Shown piece after piece: positions 9,171-19,500 of a DNA stretch of 43,627 nucleotides. The stretch spans positions 1 through 43,627 of the forward strand of contig JAIESW010000070.1 in assembly GCA_019745565.1 (NCBI GenBank). Direction: 5' to 3'. Every line of letters begins with the position of its first letter. Position 1 is the stretch's first letter. The translations under genes were made by a program, and so were the position numbers. This DNA is from Burkholderiales bacterium. Its GTDB lineage: Bacteria; Pseudomonadota; Gammaproteobacteria; Burkholderiales; Ga0077523. The notes beneath the pieces were generated by a model. It ran no database searches. It saw nothing but the letters and a program-made list of their open reading frames with translations, and was not told the origin of the DNA.

Positions 9171-10361
9171 GTGGCGAACGAACGTGAAGTGGTGATAGTG
9201 AGCGGCGTCAGGACCGCGATCGGGGATTTCGGCGGCACGTTGAAGGACATCGCACCGACGGAACTGGGCGCACAGGTCACGCGCGAAGCGATCAAGCGGG
9301 CCGGTGTCGCGCCCGAGGAGATCGGCCACGTCGTGTTCGGCAACGTGATCCAGACCGAACCCAAGGACATGTACCTCGCGCGCGTGTGCGCTATGAACGG
9401 CGGCATTCCGAAGGAGACGCCGGCGCTCACGCTGAACCGACTGTGCGGCAGCGGTCTCCAGGCCATCATCAGCGCGGCGCAATCGGTAAAGCTCGGGGAT
9501 GCCGACGTCGCGCTCGCCGGTGGGGCCGAGAGCATGAGCCGCTCGGGTTACGTGATGCCCTCGGCCCGCTGGGGCCAGCGCATGGGTGACGGCGCTCTCG
9601 TCGACTGGATGGTGGGTGCGCTGTCCGACCCGTTCGACAAGCAGCACATGGGCGTCACCGCCGAGCGCATCGCCGCGAAGTGGGGCATCTCCCGCGACGC
9701 ACAGGATCAATTCGCCCTGGAAAGCCATCATCGCGCCGAGCGCGCCATCGCGGAGGGCCGCTTCAAGTCGCAGATCCTGCCCGTGGAGGTGAAGAGCAAG
9801 AAGGGTCCGGTGGCGTTCGACACCGACGAGCACGTGCGTCAGGGTGCGACGATCGAGGACATGCAGAAGCTGAAGACGGTGTTCCAGAAGGACGGCACGG
9901 TCACCGCCGGCAATGCCTCAGGCTTGAACGACGCGGCCGCTGCGGTGGTGCTGATGGATCGCGCGACGGCGGAAAAGAAGGGATTGAAGCCGCTCGCCCG
10001 TCTGGTGGCCTACGGCCACGCGGGCGTCGATCCGGCGATCATGGGCATCGGTCCGGTGCCCGCGGTGACCAGCGCGATGAAGAAGGCCGGCCTCACGGTG
10101 GCCGACATGGACGTGATCGAATCGAACGAAGCGTTCGCTGCACAGGCTTGCGCGGTGGCACGCGACCTCAAGTTCGATCCGGCGAAGGTCAACCCGAACG
10201 GCGGCGCCGTGGCGCTGGGCCATCCGATCGGCGCCACCGGTTGCATCATCACCATCAAGGCGCTGTACGAGCTGGAGCGCATCGGTGGCCGCTACGCGCT
10301 GGTGACGATGTGCATAGGCGGCGGTCAGGGGATCGCGGGGATCTTCGAGCGCGTGCACTGA
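9171..10361 (+). CDS. bktB: Beta-ketothiolase, BktB-like
   Basis: A 396-residue thiolase closely resembling Cupriavidus necator BktB, which forms C4 and longer 3-ketoacyl-CoAs such as 3-ketovaleryl-CoA for copolymer PHA. Seen: EVVIVSGVRTAIGDFGG, GHVVFGNVIQTEPKDMYLAR (characteristic of BktB), Cys92 in NRLCGSGLQA, NEAFAAQACAV, GHPIGATG and CIGGGQGIAGIFER. The GTG at 9171 is preferred because GGAGG (9161-9165) sits 5 nt before it; another in-frame GTG lies at 9150. It is paralogous to the thiolase upstream but clearly diverged, so it is not a recent duplication. Confidence 0.9.
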   Translation: MANEREVVIVSGVRTAIGDFGGTLKDIAPTELGAQVTREAIKRAGVAPEEIGHVVFGNVIQTEPKDMYLARVCAMNGGIPKETPALTLNRLCGSGLQAIISAAQSVKLGDADVALAGGAESMSRSGYVMPSARWGQRMGDGALVDWMVGALSDPFDKQHMGVTAERIAAKWGISRDAQDQFALESHHRAERAIAEGRFKSQILPVEVKSKKGPVAFDTDEHVRQGATIEDMQKLKTVFQKDGTVTAGNASGLNDAAAAVVLMDRATAEKKGLKPLARLVAYGHAGVDPAIMGIGPVPAVTSAMKKAGLTVADMDVIESNEAFAAQACAVARDLKFDPAKVNPNGGAVALGHPIGATGCIITIKALYELERIGGRYALVTMCIGGGQGIAGIFERVH

Positions 10362-10379
10362 CTTCAGGAACCACATCTT

Positions 10380-10493
10380 TCGACACGAAGGACACGAAGG
10401 AAGGCAGGAAGACCTTTCGGTCCAGGGCGGATAACAACCCTGCTCCCGACTTTCTTCATGCTCCCTTCGCGTCCTTCGTGTCCTTCGTGTTGA
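10380..10493. repeat. Inverted repeat in the convergent gap bktB / GGDEF-EAL
   Basis: Arms TCGACACGAAGGACACGAAGG (10380-10400) and its near-complement CCTTCGTGTCCTTCGTGTTGA (10473-10493) flank about 70 bp. Each arm holds a direct repeat of ACACGAAGG. It lies between the ends of two convergent genes and could form a bidirectional transcription stop. A decayed relative (GCGAAGGACGCGAGGAC) is seen near 36620. Confidence 0.65.
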
Positions 10494-10515
10494 ACGCGGT
10501 TGTCTTTGCAGTTGG

Positions 10516-13500
10516 TTACCGCCCGGTACGCTTTCGCACGAATTCAGCCAGCGCTTCCGGCGGCAGCGGCCGCGAGAAGTAGTAGCCCTGCCCCTCCTCG
10601 CATCCGAGCCCCTTCAGGAACGCGAGCTGGGCTTCGGTCTCCACGCCTTCGGCGATGGTCTTGAGGCCCAGCGTGCGCGCCAGGGCGACGATGGCCGCGG
10701 TGATTGCCGCGTCGTCGGCGTCCTCGGTCACGTCCTTCACGAACGACCGGTCGATCTTCAGCCGGTCGAGCGGCAGGCGCTTGAGGTAACCGAGCGATGA
10801 GTAGCCGGTGCCGAAGTCGTCCACCGACAAGGTGACGCCGAAGGCCTTCAACCGGTCAAGCGTGCCCCGCACCTCGGCGATGTCGTGCATGATCGACGTC
10901 TCGGTGACTTCAAGTTCCAGGTACGCAGGCTCGATGCCGCTCGCCTTGAGGGCATCGGCGACCACGTGCTCGAGGCCGCGCTGACGGAACTGGACCGCCG
11001 ACAGGTTGACCGACACCGGGAAGCCCGGCAGCCCCTGCTCCTGCCAGCGGTGCACCTGACGGCACGCGGCGTTGAGAACCCACTCGCCGATCTGCAGGAT
11101 CAGCCCCGATTCCTCCGCGATGGGAATGAACGTCGACGGAGCCACCATGCCGAATTCGGGATCGTTCCAGCGCAGCAGCGCTTCAACGCCGATCACGCTC
11201 TTGTCGGTGAGATCGATGCGCGGCTGGAAGTGCAGCGAGAACTCCTCGGCGGCGATCGCGCGCCGCAACCGGCCCTCGATCTCCACGCGCTCGATCACGC
11301 GGGCGTTCATGTCGCGCGTGAAGAACTGGTAGTTGTTCCGGCCGACGCCCTTCGCGTGATACATCGCGGCGTCGGCATTGCGCAGCAGCGGTGCGCTGTC
11401 GGGCGCGTCGTCGGGAAACACGCTGATGCCGATGGACGGCGTCACCGACAACTGCGTGCCGTCCACGACGAAGGGCTCGCTGATCACTTCCAGGATCTTG
11501 CGCGCCACCGCGGCAGCCTGCTCCGGTGCATCGAGGTCCTGCAGCAGCAGCACGAATTCGTCCCCGCCCTGGCGGCTCACGGTATCCGCCGCGCGCACAC
11601 AGCCGGCGAGACGGCGCGAGACCTGCTGCAGCAGACGGTCGCCGACGTCGTGGCCGAGCGAGTCGTTGATCAGCTTGAAGCGGTCCAGGTCAAGGAACAG
11701 GACCGCGAGGCGTGTGCCGTTGCGCAAGGCGAGCGGCATGGCCTGATGCAGCCGGTCCTCGAGCAGCGCGCGGTTGGGCAGTCCGGTGAGGAAGTCGTGC
11801 TGCGCCATGTGGCGTATCCGCTCCTCCTGGGCCTTGCGCTCGGAATTGTCTTCGACGATGCCGATGTAGTGGGTGATCTCCGCTTCGTCCCCCACGACGG
11901 CTATTACCTGCACGCGCGCAGGGAAAGGAAAGCCGTCGCGACGGCGCAGCCACACTTCGCCTTCCCACGCACCGCCGGCGCGCGGTCGGCGCCACATGGC
12001 GCGGTAGTAGTGCTGGTCGTGGCGGTCCGACTCGAGTTGCCGCGGCAACTGCCCCAGGACTTCCTCCGGCCGGAACCCGGTGATGGCGGTGAACGCACGG
12101 TTGGTCGACAGGACGCGGCGCTCCGGGTCCATGATCATGATGCCCACGCGGCTCGCCTCGAACACCTTGGCCGCCAGCCGCAGTTCGCCTTCGGCGAGCT
12201 TGCGATCGGTGACGTCCAGCAACACACCGTTGTAGACGATCTCCTCGTCGGTCACCTTGCTCTGGCGCGAGATCCCCTGCCACCAGCGGAGCGATCCGTC
12301 CGGGAAGATCATGCGCCCCTCGAAGTTCCAGATCGCTCCGGTGCGGTTCGCCTCCTCGATCGACTGGACCCACCGTGCACTATCGTCAGGGTGGATGTAT
12401 TCCGCGATGCGATGGGCATCCGCGGGATCGATGCCGAACACGTCTTTCAGGCGTGGGCTCACCCACCGGAAGCCACGCTCGCCATTGGTGCGCTCGACCC
12501 ACTGGTAGAGCACCCCGGGGATGTTCGCAGCCATGTCGCGCAGTCGCGATTCGCTCTCGCGCAACGCGATCTCGGCGCGGGTGCGCTCGGTGACGTCTTC
12601 CGCGATGAACGACGCGCCGTCGACCGTGCCGTCGGTGCCGTGGATCGGGGACAGCGATACCCGATAGAGATGGCGACCCAGAGCCGGATCGCCGTACTCG
12701 GTCACAAGCGAGATGGTCTCGCCGTTGAGCACTCGCGCAAGCAGGCTCTGGCTGCGCTCGAGGTCCTGCGGCACGTTGCGCAGACGCTCGATCACCGAGT
12801 CGCCCGGTGAGATCGAGGTGCCGTAGAGCCTCCGGAACTCCCGGCTGTAGGCCGCGTTGCAGGCGATGATGCGGCCTTCGCGATCGAAAGCGCACATGGG
12901 TTGCGGCAACGCCTCGATCATGCCGTCGAGGCGGGCGTGGGCCTGCTCGAGCGCGATACGCGCGCGATCGGCGTCCGCTTCCGCGGCCTTGCGTGCGGTG
13001 AGGTCGCGGCACACGGACAGGTGCACGCCTTCCACCACGTTCGCCACGGCCTCGAACTCCACGGGCACCATGCTGCCGTCCTTGCGGCGCAGCCAGATCT
13101 CGCCCGACAGGTGGCCGCGTCGCAGGAACTCGCTCCACATGGCGCGTGCGTCTTCACGCTGGCCGTCCGGCACCATGTCGAATACGGACATGGGGGCGAG
13201 CTCCTCGATCGTATAGTCGAGCAGGCGCACCGCGGCACCGTTCACGTCGAGATAGCGCCCGTTGTCGTCGGCCAGGAATTTGGCTTCCACCGAAAGTTCG
13301 AACACGGCGCGAAACCGGCGCTGGCGGGCTTCGCCGTCGGCCTCTAGCTGCTTGCGGGCCGTGATGTCCCACGAGTTGCCGACGATGCGGACGATGCGAC
13401 CGCCCGCGTCGGACAGAGGCGTCAGGCGCGTGATCCACCAACCGGGACGACCACCGAGCTCGAGATACTCCTCGTACTCGATCGCCGAACGCGCCTCGAC

Positions 13501-13857
13501 GCAACGCCGATAGTTCGCGGTCACGGTCTCCGCATGGGCCGCTGTGAGCACCTCCGGCACCAGATCCACGGGCCGCTTGCCGCGGATGGAACCGCCGCGC
13601 ATGCCGGTGGCTTCCTCGTGCGAACGGCTCAGCTCGGCGAAGCGGAACTCCCCCTTGGCGTCTACATCCACCACGAAGATGGCCGACGACACGCCACGAT
13701 ACAGCGCGTCGCTGAAGGCCCGCGCTTCCCGCAATTCGGCTTCCAGAGTCCGGATCCGGAGCTCCCGCGGATCTTCAGTCTCGACGACTTTCAGCAATTT
13801 TTCAATGTCTTGTATTGTTTCCAAGCGAGTCAGTGGAACGCGCGGAGAAGCCGACAT
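10516..13857 (-). CDS. Multi-PAS diguanylate cyclase/phosphodiesterase (GGDEF-EAL)
   Basis: A 1113-residue cytoplasmic signalling protein with no clear membrane segment. After a short coiled start there are about five PAS/PAC modules (roughly residues 60-180, 185-300, 310-430, 440-560, 570-690), many ending in DIT/DLT/DVTxRK-type linkers. The GGDEF domain follows, with an intact GGDEF motif at 764-768 and an RxxD inhibitory site (RAAD) five residues before it. The EAL domain has EAL at 892-894 and the DDFGTGYSSL and ExVET motifs preserved. Both catalytic signatures look intact, so it may make and/or degrade c-di-GMP. The ATG at 13857 is preferred; the N-terminal extension to 13971 is low-complexity. 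Confidence 0.92.
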   Translation of the reverse strand: MSASPRVPLTRLETIQDIEKLLKVVETEDPRELRIRTLEAELREARAFSDALYRGVSSAIFVVDVDAKGEFRFAELSRSHEEATGMRGGSIRGKRPVDLVPEVLTAAHAETVTANYRRCVEARSAIEYEEYLELGGRPGWWITRLTPLSDAGGRIVRIVGNSWDITARKQLEADGEARQRRFRAVFELSVEAKFLADDNGRYLDVNGAAVRLLDYTIEELAPMSVFDMVPDGQREDARAMWSEFLRRGHLSGEIWLRRKDGSMVPVEFEAVANVVEGVHLSVCRDLTARKAAEADADRARIALEQAHARLDGMIEALPQPMCAFDREGRIIACNAAYSREFRRLYGTSISPGDSVIERLRNVPQDLERSQSLLARVLNGETISLVTEYGDPALGRHLYRVSLSPIHGTDGTVDGASFIAEDVTERTRAEIALRESESRLRDMAANIPGVLYQWVERTNGERGFRWVSPRLKDVFGIDPADAHRIAEYIHPDDSARWVQSIEEANRTGAIWNFEGRMIFPDGSLRWWQGISRQSKVTDEEIVYNGVLLDVTDRKLAEGELRLAAKVFEASRVGIMIMDPERRVLSTNRAFTAITGFRPEEVLGQLPRQLESDRHDQHYYRAMWRRPRAGGAWEGEVWLRRRDGFPFPARVQVIAVVGDEAEITHYIGIVEDNSERKAQEERIRHMAQHDFLTGLPNRALLEDRLHQAMPLALRNGTRLAVLFLDLDRFKLINDSLGHDVGDRLLQQVSRRLAGCVRAADTVSRQGGDEFVLLLQDLDAPEQAAAVARKILEVISEPFVVDGTQLSVTPSIGISVFPDDAPDSAPLLRNADAAMYHAKGVGRNNYQFFTRDMNARVIERVEIEGRLRRAIAAEEFSLHFQPRIDLTDKSVIGVEALLRWNDPEFGMVAPSTFIPIAEESGLILQIGEWVLNAACRQVHRWQEQGLPGFPVSVNLSAVQFRQRGLEHVVADALKASGIEPAYLELEVTETSIMHDIAEVRGTLDRLKAFGVTLSVDDFGTGYSSLGYLKRLPLDRLKIDRSFVKDVTEDADDAAITAAIVALARTLGLKTIAEGVETEAQLAFLKGLGCEEGQGYYFSRPLPPEALAEFVRKRTGR

Positions 13858-13964
13858 TGCATCTACGGCATCCGCAGGGCCGCCTGAAGAATGACCGGCG
13901 GCCCGTCGGATGCCGCCGTTGTGCGCTACACAAGCCGAACCTGATCCCGGCCCCCAAAAAACCC

Positions 13965-13992
13965 TTGACACAGAGTGGGAACGTCCTAGAAT
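13965..13992 (+). promoter_or_regulatory. Strong sigma-70 promoter of the phasin gene
   Basis: Perfect -35 TTGACA (13965-13970), 16-bp spacer and -10 TAGAAT (13987-13992; 5/6). It lies 71 bp upstream of the phasin ATG, which has an AGGAG ribosome site near 14049. This is the best promoter match in the window and fits a highly expressed granule protein. Confidence 0.75.
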
Positions 13993-14063
13993 CCGCCTTC
14001 TGTTGCATTGCAGCAGAACGCGACGCTAGGCATCCCCACCCCAAAGTCAGGAGCGATGACCCC

Positions 14064-14624
14064 ATGTACAGCTTCCCCGAGCAGTTCTCCGCATTGAACA
14101 AGGCGAGCGTCGACACGTTCGTCGCCTTTGCCGGAATCACCAGCACGAGCGCCGAGCGCTTCGTGGACTTCCAGACCAAGGCCGCCAAGGCAGCCTTTGA
14201 AGACACCGTGAAGAGCGTCCGGACCCTCGCGACCCTCAAGGACCCGCAGGAATTCCTGCAGTTCGGCACCGCCGCCGCGCAGCCGGGCGCCGAGAAGGTT
14301 GCCGCATACGCCCGCCAGCTCTACACGATCGCGTCGGAAACCCAGAGCGAATTCACCAAGTTCGTGGACGAGCACGTGACCGAGTTCAACAAGAAGGTCG
14401 TGGCCTTCCTGGACGATGCCGCCAAGACCGGTCCCGCCGGTTCCGACGTCGCGGTCGCCGCAGCGAAGTCGGCCGTGGCTGCCGCCAACCAGGCCTACGA
14501 TGTGTTCTCGAAGGCGGGCCGCCAGTTCGCCGAAGTGACCGAAACCACGGTCCAGGCTGTCGCCAACGCCGGCCTCCGCGCCGCCAACAGCGCCACCCCG
14601 GCAGGTAAGAAGAAGGCCGCCTGA
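14064..14624 (+). CDS. Phasin family protein (PHA granule-associated)
   Basis: A 186-residue protein of the PhaP/phasin_2 family, which coats polyhydroxyalkanoate granules and controls their number and size. Seen: the N-terminus MYSFPEQFSALNKASVDTF, the long amphipathic helical body without cysteines, FVDFQTKAAKAAFEDTV, and an alanine/lysine-rich C-terminal tail (ATPAGKKKAA). The ATG at 14064 is placed by the ribosome site and family N-terminus. It is monocistronic, with its own strong promoter and a terminator. Together with the BktB-like thiolase about 3.7 kb away it indicates that the cell makes PHA, although the synthase is not in view. Confidence 0.92.
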   Translation: MYSFPEQFSALNKASVDTFVAFAGITSTSAERFVDFQTKAAKAAFEDTVKSVRTLATLKDPQEFLQFGTAAAQPGAEKVAAYARQLYTIASETQSEFTKFVDEHVTEFNKKVVAFLDDAAKTGPAGSDVAVAAAKSAVAAANQAYDVFSKAGRQFAEVTETTVQAVANAGLRAANSATPAGKKKAA

Positions 14625-14650
14625 ACCGCGCCGTCCTGCAGGACGATGAG

Positions 14651-14679
14651 AAAAGCCCCCGCCGGTCGGGGGCTTTTTG
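14651..14679 (+). terminator. Intrinsic terminator after phasin
   Basis: AAAAGCCCCCG / CGGGGGCTTTT stem with loop CCGGT and a run of five Ts, 26 bp past the phasin stop. It is a strong rho-independent terminator; the A-tract on the left makes it potentially bidirectional. Confidence 0.9.
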
Positions 14680-14749
14680 TTTCCGGGGCCGCGAGCGTCG
14701 CACGCCTGCCCTCGTAGAATGGCCGCTTCCCTACGCTCGCAGCCGAAGC

Positions 14750-16399
14750 ATGTCCGACCTCACTGAATCCGCCGCCTGGCGCGCGCTCGTGACCCATCGC
14801 GCAAAGCAGTCTGCCGCGACGTTGCGAACGCTGTTCGAGTCGGACCCGAAGCGCTTCGAAGCGTTCTCGCTCCGGGCAGGCTCTCTGCTCCTCGACTACT
14901 CCAAGCACGCGATCACGCGCGAGACGGTTGCGCTGCTCACGGCATTGGCCCGCGAGCGTGGCGTAGAGCGTCTGCGCGATGCGATGTTCGGCGGCGAACG
15001 CATCAATCACACCGAGAACCGACCGGTGCTGCACGTCGCGCTGCGCAACCGGTCCGATCGACCGGTGCTGGTCGACGGCCGCGACGTCATGCCCGCGGTG
15101 CGCGACGTGCTGGCGCGCATGCGCGCGTTCAGCGAGGCGATACGCTCCGGCGATGCCACCGGGCACACCGGCGAACGCATCACTGACGTGGTCAACATCG
15201 GCATCGGCGGCTCCGACCTCGGTCCGCTGATGGTGTGCGAAGCGCTGCGCCACTATGGGGAGCCGGAACGGCTGCGCGCGCATTTCGTCTCCAACGTCGA
15301 CGACACCCACCTGGTCGAGACGTTGCGCGGCCTCGATCCCGCGCGCACGCTGTTCATCGTCGCATCGAAGACGTTCACCACGCAGGAGACGATGACCAAC
15401 GCGGCCTCCGCCCGCGCGTGGCTCGTGCAACGCCTGGGCGACGAACGTGCGGTCGCAAGACATTTCGCGGCAGTGAGCACCAACGTAAAGGCCACCTCGG
15501 CCTTCGGCATCGCCCCAGAGCGGGTGTTCGAGTTCTGGGACTGGGTCGGTGGCCGCTATTCGCTCTGGTCCGCCATCGGCCTGTCCATCGCGATCAATCT
15601 CGGCATGGATCGCTTCGTCGAGCTGCTCGAAGGCGGGCATGCGATGGACGAGCATTTCCGCACTGCCCCCCTGGAAGCGAACATGCCGGCGATCCTCGCC
15701 CTGCTCGGGATCTGGCACATCGACTTCTGCAGTCGCGACAGCCATGCGGTGCTGCCCTATGACCAGTACCTGCATCGGCTGCCGGCATTCCTGCAGCAGC
15801 TCGACATGGAGAGCAACGGCAAGCGCGTCGATCGCGCAGGGCACCAGGTGGACTATGCCACCGGCCCGGTGCTCTGGGGCGAACCCGGAACCAACGGCCA
15901 GCACGCATTCTTCCAGTTGCTGCACCAGGGTACGCACGTGGTGCCGGCCGACTTCATCGCGGCCATCGAAGGCCGGCACCATCTGGGAACTCATCATCAG
16001 CTGCTGCTCGCGAACTGCCTCGCGCAGACCCAGGCGCTGGCCTTCGGCAAGACCGAAGCGGAAGCGGCTGCCGAGCTGCGCTCCCAGGGCATGACCGACG
16101 ACGACGCACGCGCGCTCGCGCCCTACAAGACGTTCCCCGGCGACCGGCCCAGCAGCACCATCCTGCTGGACCGCTTAACGCCTCACAGCCTGGGGGCATT
16201 GATCGCGCTCTACGAGCACAAGGTGTTCGTCCAGGGCGCGATATGGAACATCGATTCCTTCGACCAATGGGGTGTCGAACTGGGCAAACAGCTCGCCGGG
16301 CGGGTGTTCGAGGCGCTCGAGGGGCGACTGCCCGTCGACGCGCTCGATGCGTCCACCCGTGGGCTCGTGACGGCAATCCGCGGCCAGCCAGGCGGTTAG
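14750..16399 (+). CDS. pgi: Glucose-6-phosphate isomerase
   Basis: A 549-residue cytosolic enzyme that interconverts glucose-6-phosphate and fructose-6-phosphate. Seen: VVNIGIGGSDLGPLM (sugar-phosphate binding), the signature segment VFEFWDWVGGRYSLWSAIGL, the GTNGQHAFFQLLHQGT region with the catalytic histidine, and the C-terminal NIDSFDQWGVELGK motif. The length matches E. coli Pgi (549). A -10-like TAGAAT occurs at 14715 without a good -35. With zwf at the other end of the window, both enzymes at the glucose-6-phosphate branch point are present. Confidence 0.97.
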   Translation: MSDLTESAAWRALVTHRAKQSAATLRTLFESDPKRFEAFSLRAGSLLLDYSKHAITRETVALLTALARERGVERLRDAMFGGERINHTENRPVLHVALRNRSDRPVLVDGRDVMPAVRDVLARMRAFSEAIRSGDATGHTGERITDVVNIGIGGSDLGPLMVCEALRHYGEPERLRAHFVSNVDDTHLVETLRGLDPARTLFIVASKTFTTQETMTNAASARAWLVQRLGDERAVARHFAAVSTNVKATSAFGIAPERVFEFWDWVGGRYSLWSAIGLSIAINLGMDRFVELLEGGHAMDEHFRTAPLEANMPAILALLGIWHIDFCSRDSHAVLPYDQYLHRLPAFLQQLDMESNGKRVDRAGHQVDYATGPVLWGEPGTNGQHAFFQLLHQGTHVVPADFIAAIEGRHHLGTHHQLLLANCLAQTQALAFGKTEAEAAAELRSQGMTDDDARALAPYKTFPGDRPSSTILLDRLTPHSLGALIALYEHKVFVQGAIWNIDSFDQWGVELGKQLAGRVFEALEGRLPVDALDASTRGLVTAIRGQPGG

Positions 16400-16512
16400 G
16401 CGGATTCGCAGACGGATTTCAAGCGGCCTCCTCCCGCGCCGTAAATAAAGGATCGGGCGCCGCGGGTTCGCCGGTCAGGGAACCCGGCGGCGCAACCGGC
16501 CCCGAAACCGTC

Positions 16513-19500
16513 ATGCCTGTCATCGTCAAACGCCCGCATCTACCGCCGCTTCTGAGCGCCGCCTTCGCCGTTGCGGCGAGCCTGGCGACCGGCACCGGTC
16601 ACGCCGCGAGCGCGGCGGCGGCCGGCACGGCCGCGCTTCCCACAGTCGCCTGGGTCGGCATCGTCGTCGGGACCGCGCTGCTCGCCGCACTTGCGGCTGC
16701 CGCCGTCACGCGCCGGCGCTTCCATGCACCGCTGCAGGACCGCATCGACGAACTCGTCACGCTGCAGAAGACCCTCGACCAGCACGCGAGCGTCGTGATC
16801 ACCGATCGCAACGCCGTGATCGCCTACGTCAACCAGCGCTTCTGCGACCTGACCGGCTACCCCGAGAGCGAGCTGGTCGGAGCCAACATGCGCATCCTCA
16901 ATTCCGGGATCCATTCGCGCGAGTTCTTCGAGGATCTCTGGACCACGATCCGGCAGGGCGACACCTGGAAGGGCGAGATCTGCAACCGCGCGAAGGCCGG
17001 TCGCCTGTATTGGGTCGAAGCCACCATCCTGCCCCTGAAGGGCCGCAAGGGCGGCGCCGACCGCTACGTGTCGATCCGGACCGACATCACGCCGCGCAAG
17101 CTCGCGGAGGCTTCGTTGCGCGAGGCGGGCATGCGGCTCGATCTGGCACTGGACGCTTCCGGGTTCGCGTTGTGGGAGATCGACATCGACCGCGACAGCG
17201 TGTTCGCGTCGGCGCGCTTCGCCGAGATCCTCGGCGAGACACCGATCGAGACCCACATGTCGCTCGCGAACTACTGGGCGCAGATCCATCCCGACGACCT
17301 CGCGCACGTGCGCGCTGCGGCGCGGACCACGCAGAAGGGCGAGGTGCCGCGTCTCGACGTCGAGTACCGCGTCCGCCGCCGCGACGGATCGTGGCGCTGG
17401 GTGCACGTCGTCGGCCGCGTCATCGCCTTCCGGACCGACGGTTACGCGGAGCGGATGACCGGTCTGCTCGCCGACATCCACGAGCGCAAGGATGCGGAGC
17501 AGCGCCTGCAGGATTCCGAAGCCTTCCTGCATGGGATCCTCGACGGAATCGCCGACCCGGTGTTCGTCAAGAACGAGCGGCACCGCTGGCTGCACGTGAA
17601 CCGTGCCTTCGCCTCGCTGTTCGGCGTGACGCCGACCGACATGATCGGCCGGACCGATCACGACTACATGCCGCCGGAGCGCGCCGCGGCGGCGTGGAAG
17701 ACCGACGACGACCTGCTGAACGGCAGCAACGAAGTGATCATGCAGCGCGAGTTCGCCGACGCCGACGGCCTGCAACGCGTCCTCGAGATCCGCAAATCGG
17801 TCTACCGCGACCCTTCCGGCAACGCGATCATCGTCGGGACCAATCGCGACATCACGAGCCTCCTCATCGCCCGCGACGCCGCCGAGGCGGCGAACCGCGC
17901 GAAGAGCGAGTTCCTCGCGAACATGAGCCACGAGATCCGCACGCCGATGAACGGCATCATCGGCATGGCCCAGCTGGCGCTCGCCACCGATCTCGATCCG
18001 GTCCAGCGCGAGTATCTGGCCATCGTCCGCTCATCGGCCGAGGCGCTGCTCGGCATCATCGACGACATCCTGGACTTCTCGAAAGTGGAAGCCGGCAAGC
18101 TGTCGTTCGAGCGCATCGACTTTCGCCTGAGCGAGGTCGTACGCGACGCTTCGCGGGCGGTCGCCGTGCGCGCCCTGGAGAAGGGCATTGACCTCGATAT
18201 CGACATCGCACCCGAACTACCGGAGTTCGTCTGCGGTGATCCGACCCGGTTGCGGCAGGTCCTGCTCAATTTGGTGGGCAACGCCGTGAAGTTCACGCAC
18301 GAAGGCGGCGTGACCGTGCGGGCCGAACCGGTGATCGCCGCAGCGGCGCGTCCGACGGTCCGCTTCGAGATCACGGACAGCGGCATCGGCATCCCGCAGG
18401 AGAAACAGGGGCTCATCTTCGAGGCGTTCGCGCAGGCCGATACGACGACCACGCGGCAGTACGGCGGCACGGGGCTGGGCCTCTCGATCTCGTCGCGCCT
18501 CACGCGGATGATGGGTGGCGAGATCTCGGTCACCAGCAAACCCGGCGTGGGCAGCACGTTCGCGGTCGTGGTGCCATTCGAAACGGCAGATGCCGGATCG
18601 GCGCCGATCGCGCCACCCGACGGGCTCACCGCACGCGCGATCGTGCTCGCCGGCGGCGGCGCGACAGCGCGCGCGGCACTCGAGCGGACACTCTCCCATT
18701 GGGGAGCGCGGGTGCTCGACGCCGGCGCCGCGGCAACGGCGTACGCGCCGGCATCCGGCGCAGACCAACGTGCGCTGTGGATCTTGGATTGCGATGACGC
18801 CCCCGCCGCCGTGCAGATGCAGGCGATGTCGCTGCACGCCGAGGGGGCGATCCGCTGCATCGGGTTGCACGCACCCGGCCACTTGCCGGAGACGGACGTG
18901 TTTCGCCACGACGCACTGCTCATGAAGCCTGCCGGACCGACGGAACTGAAGGCCGCCATCGAGGCAGCGCTCGCCACCGACACGGCGCGAACCGAGACTG
19001 CCGTTGCGCGCGCCGGGCAACGCTCCCGCCGCTCCTTGAACGTCCTGCTCGTCGAGGACAACGTGGTCAATCGCAAGGTCGCGGTGCAACTGCTGGAAAG
19101 CCTGGGACACCGCGTGGCCCTCGCGGGCAACGGCGAGGAGGCGCTGGCGGCGGTCGCGTCGCAGCGGCCCGATGTGGTGCTGATGGACGTGCAGATGCCG
19201 GTGATGGGAGGCATCGAGGCCACCACCACGCTCCGCTACCTGGAGAACATCCACCGCACGCCGCGCCTGCCCGTGATCGCGCTCACCGCCGGCGCGCTGG
19301 CCACCGACCGCGACCGATGCCTCGCGGCCGGCATGGACGACTACCTCACGAAGCCGTTCGATTTCGCGACGGTGCGCCAGGTGCTGGATCGCGTCGGGCA
19401 GCAGATCGGATCGGGCAGGAAAGCGCCCCGTGCGGTCGGGCCGCCGCGCGTCTTCGCGCCGGAGGTGGCGCTCAACGCGATGGCCGGCGATCAGGAACTG

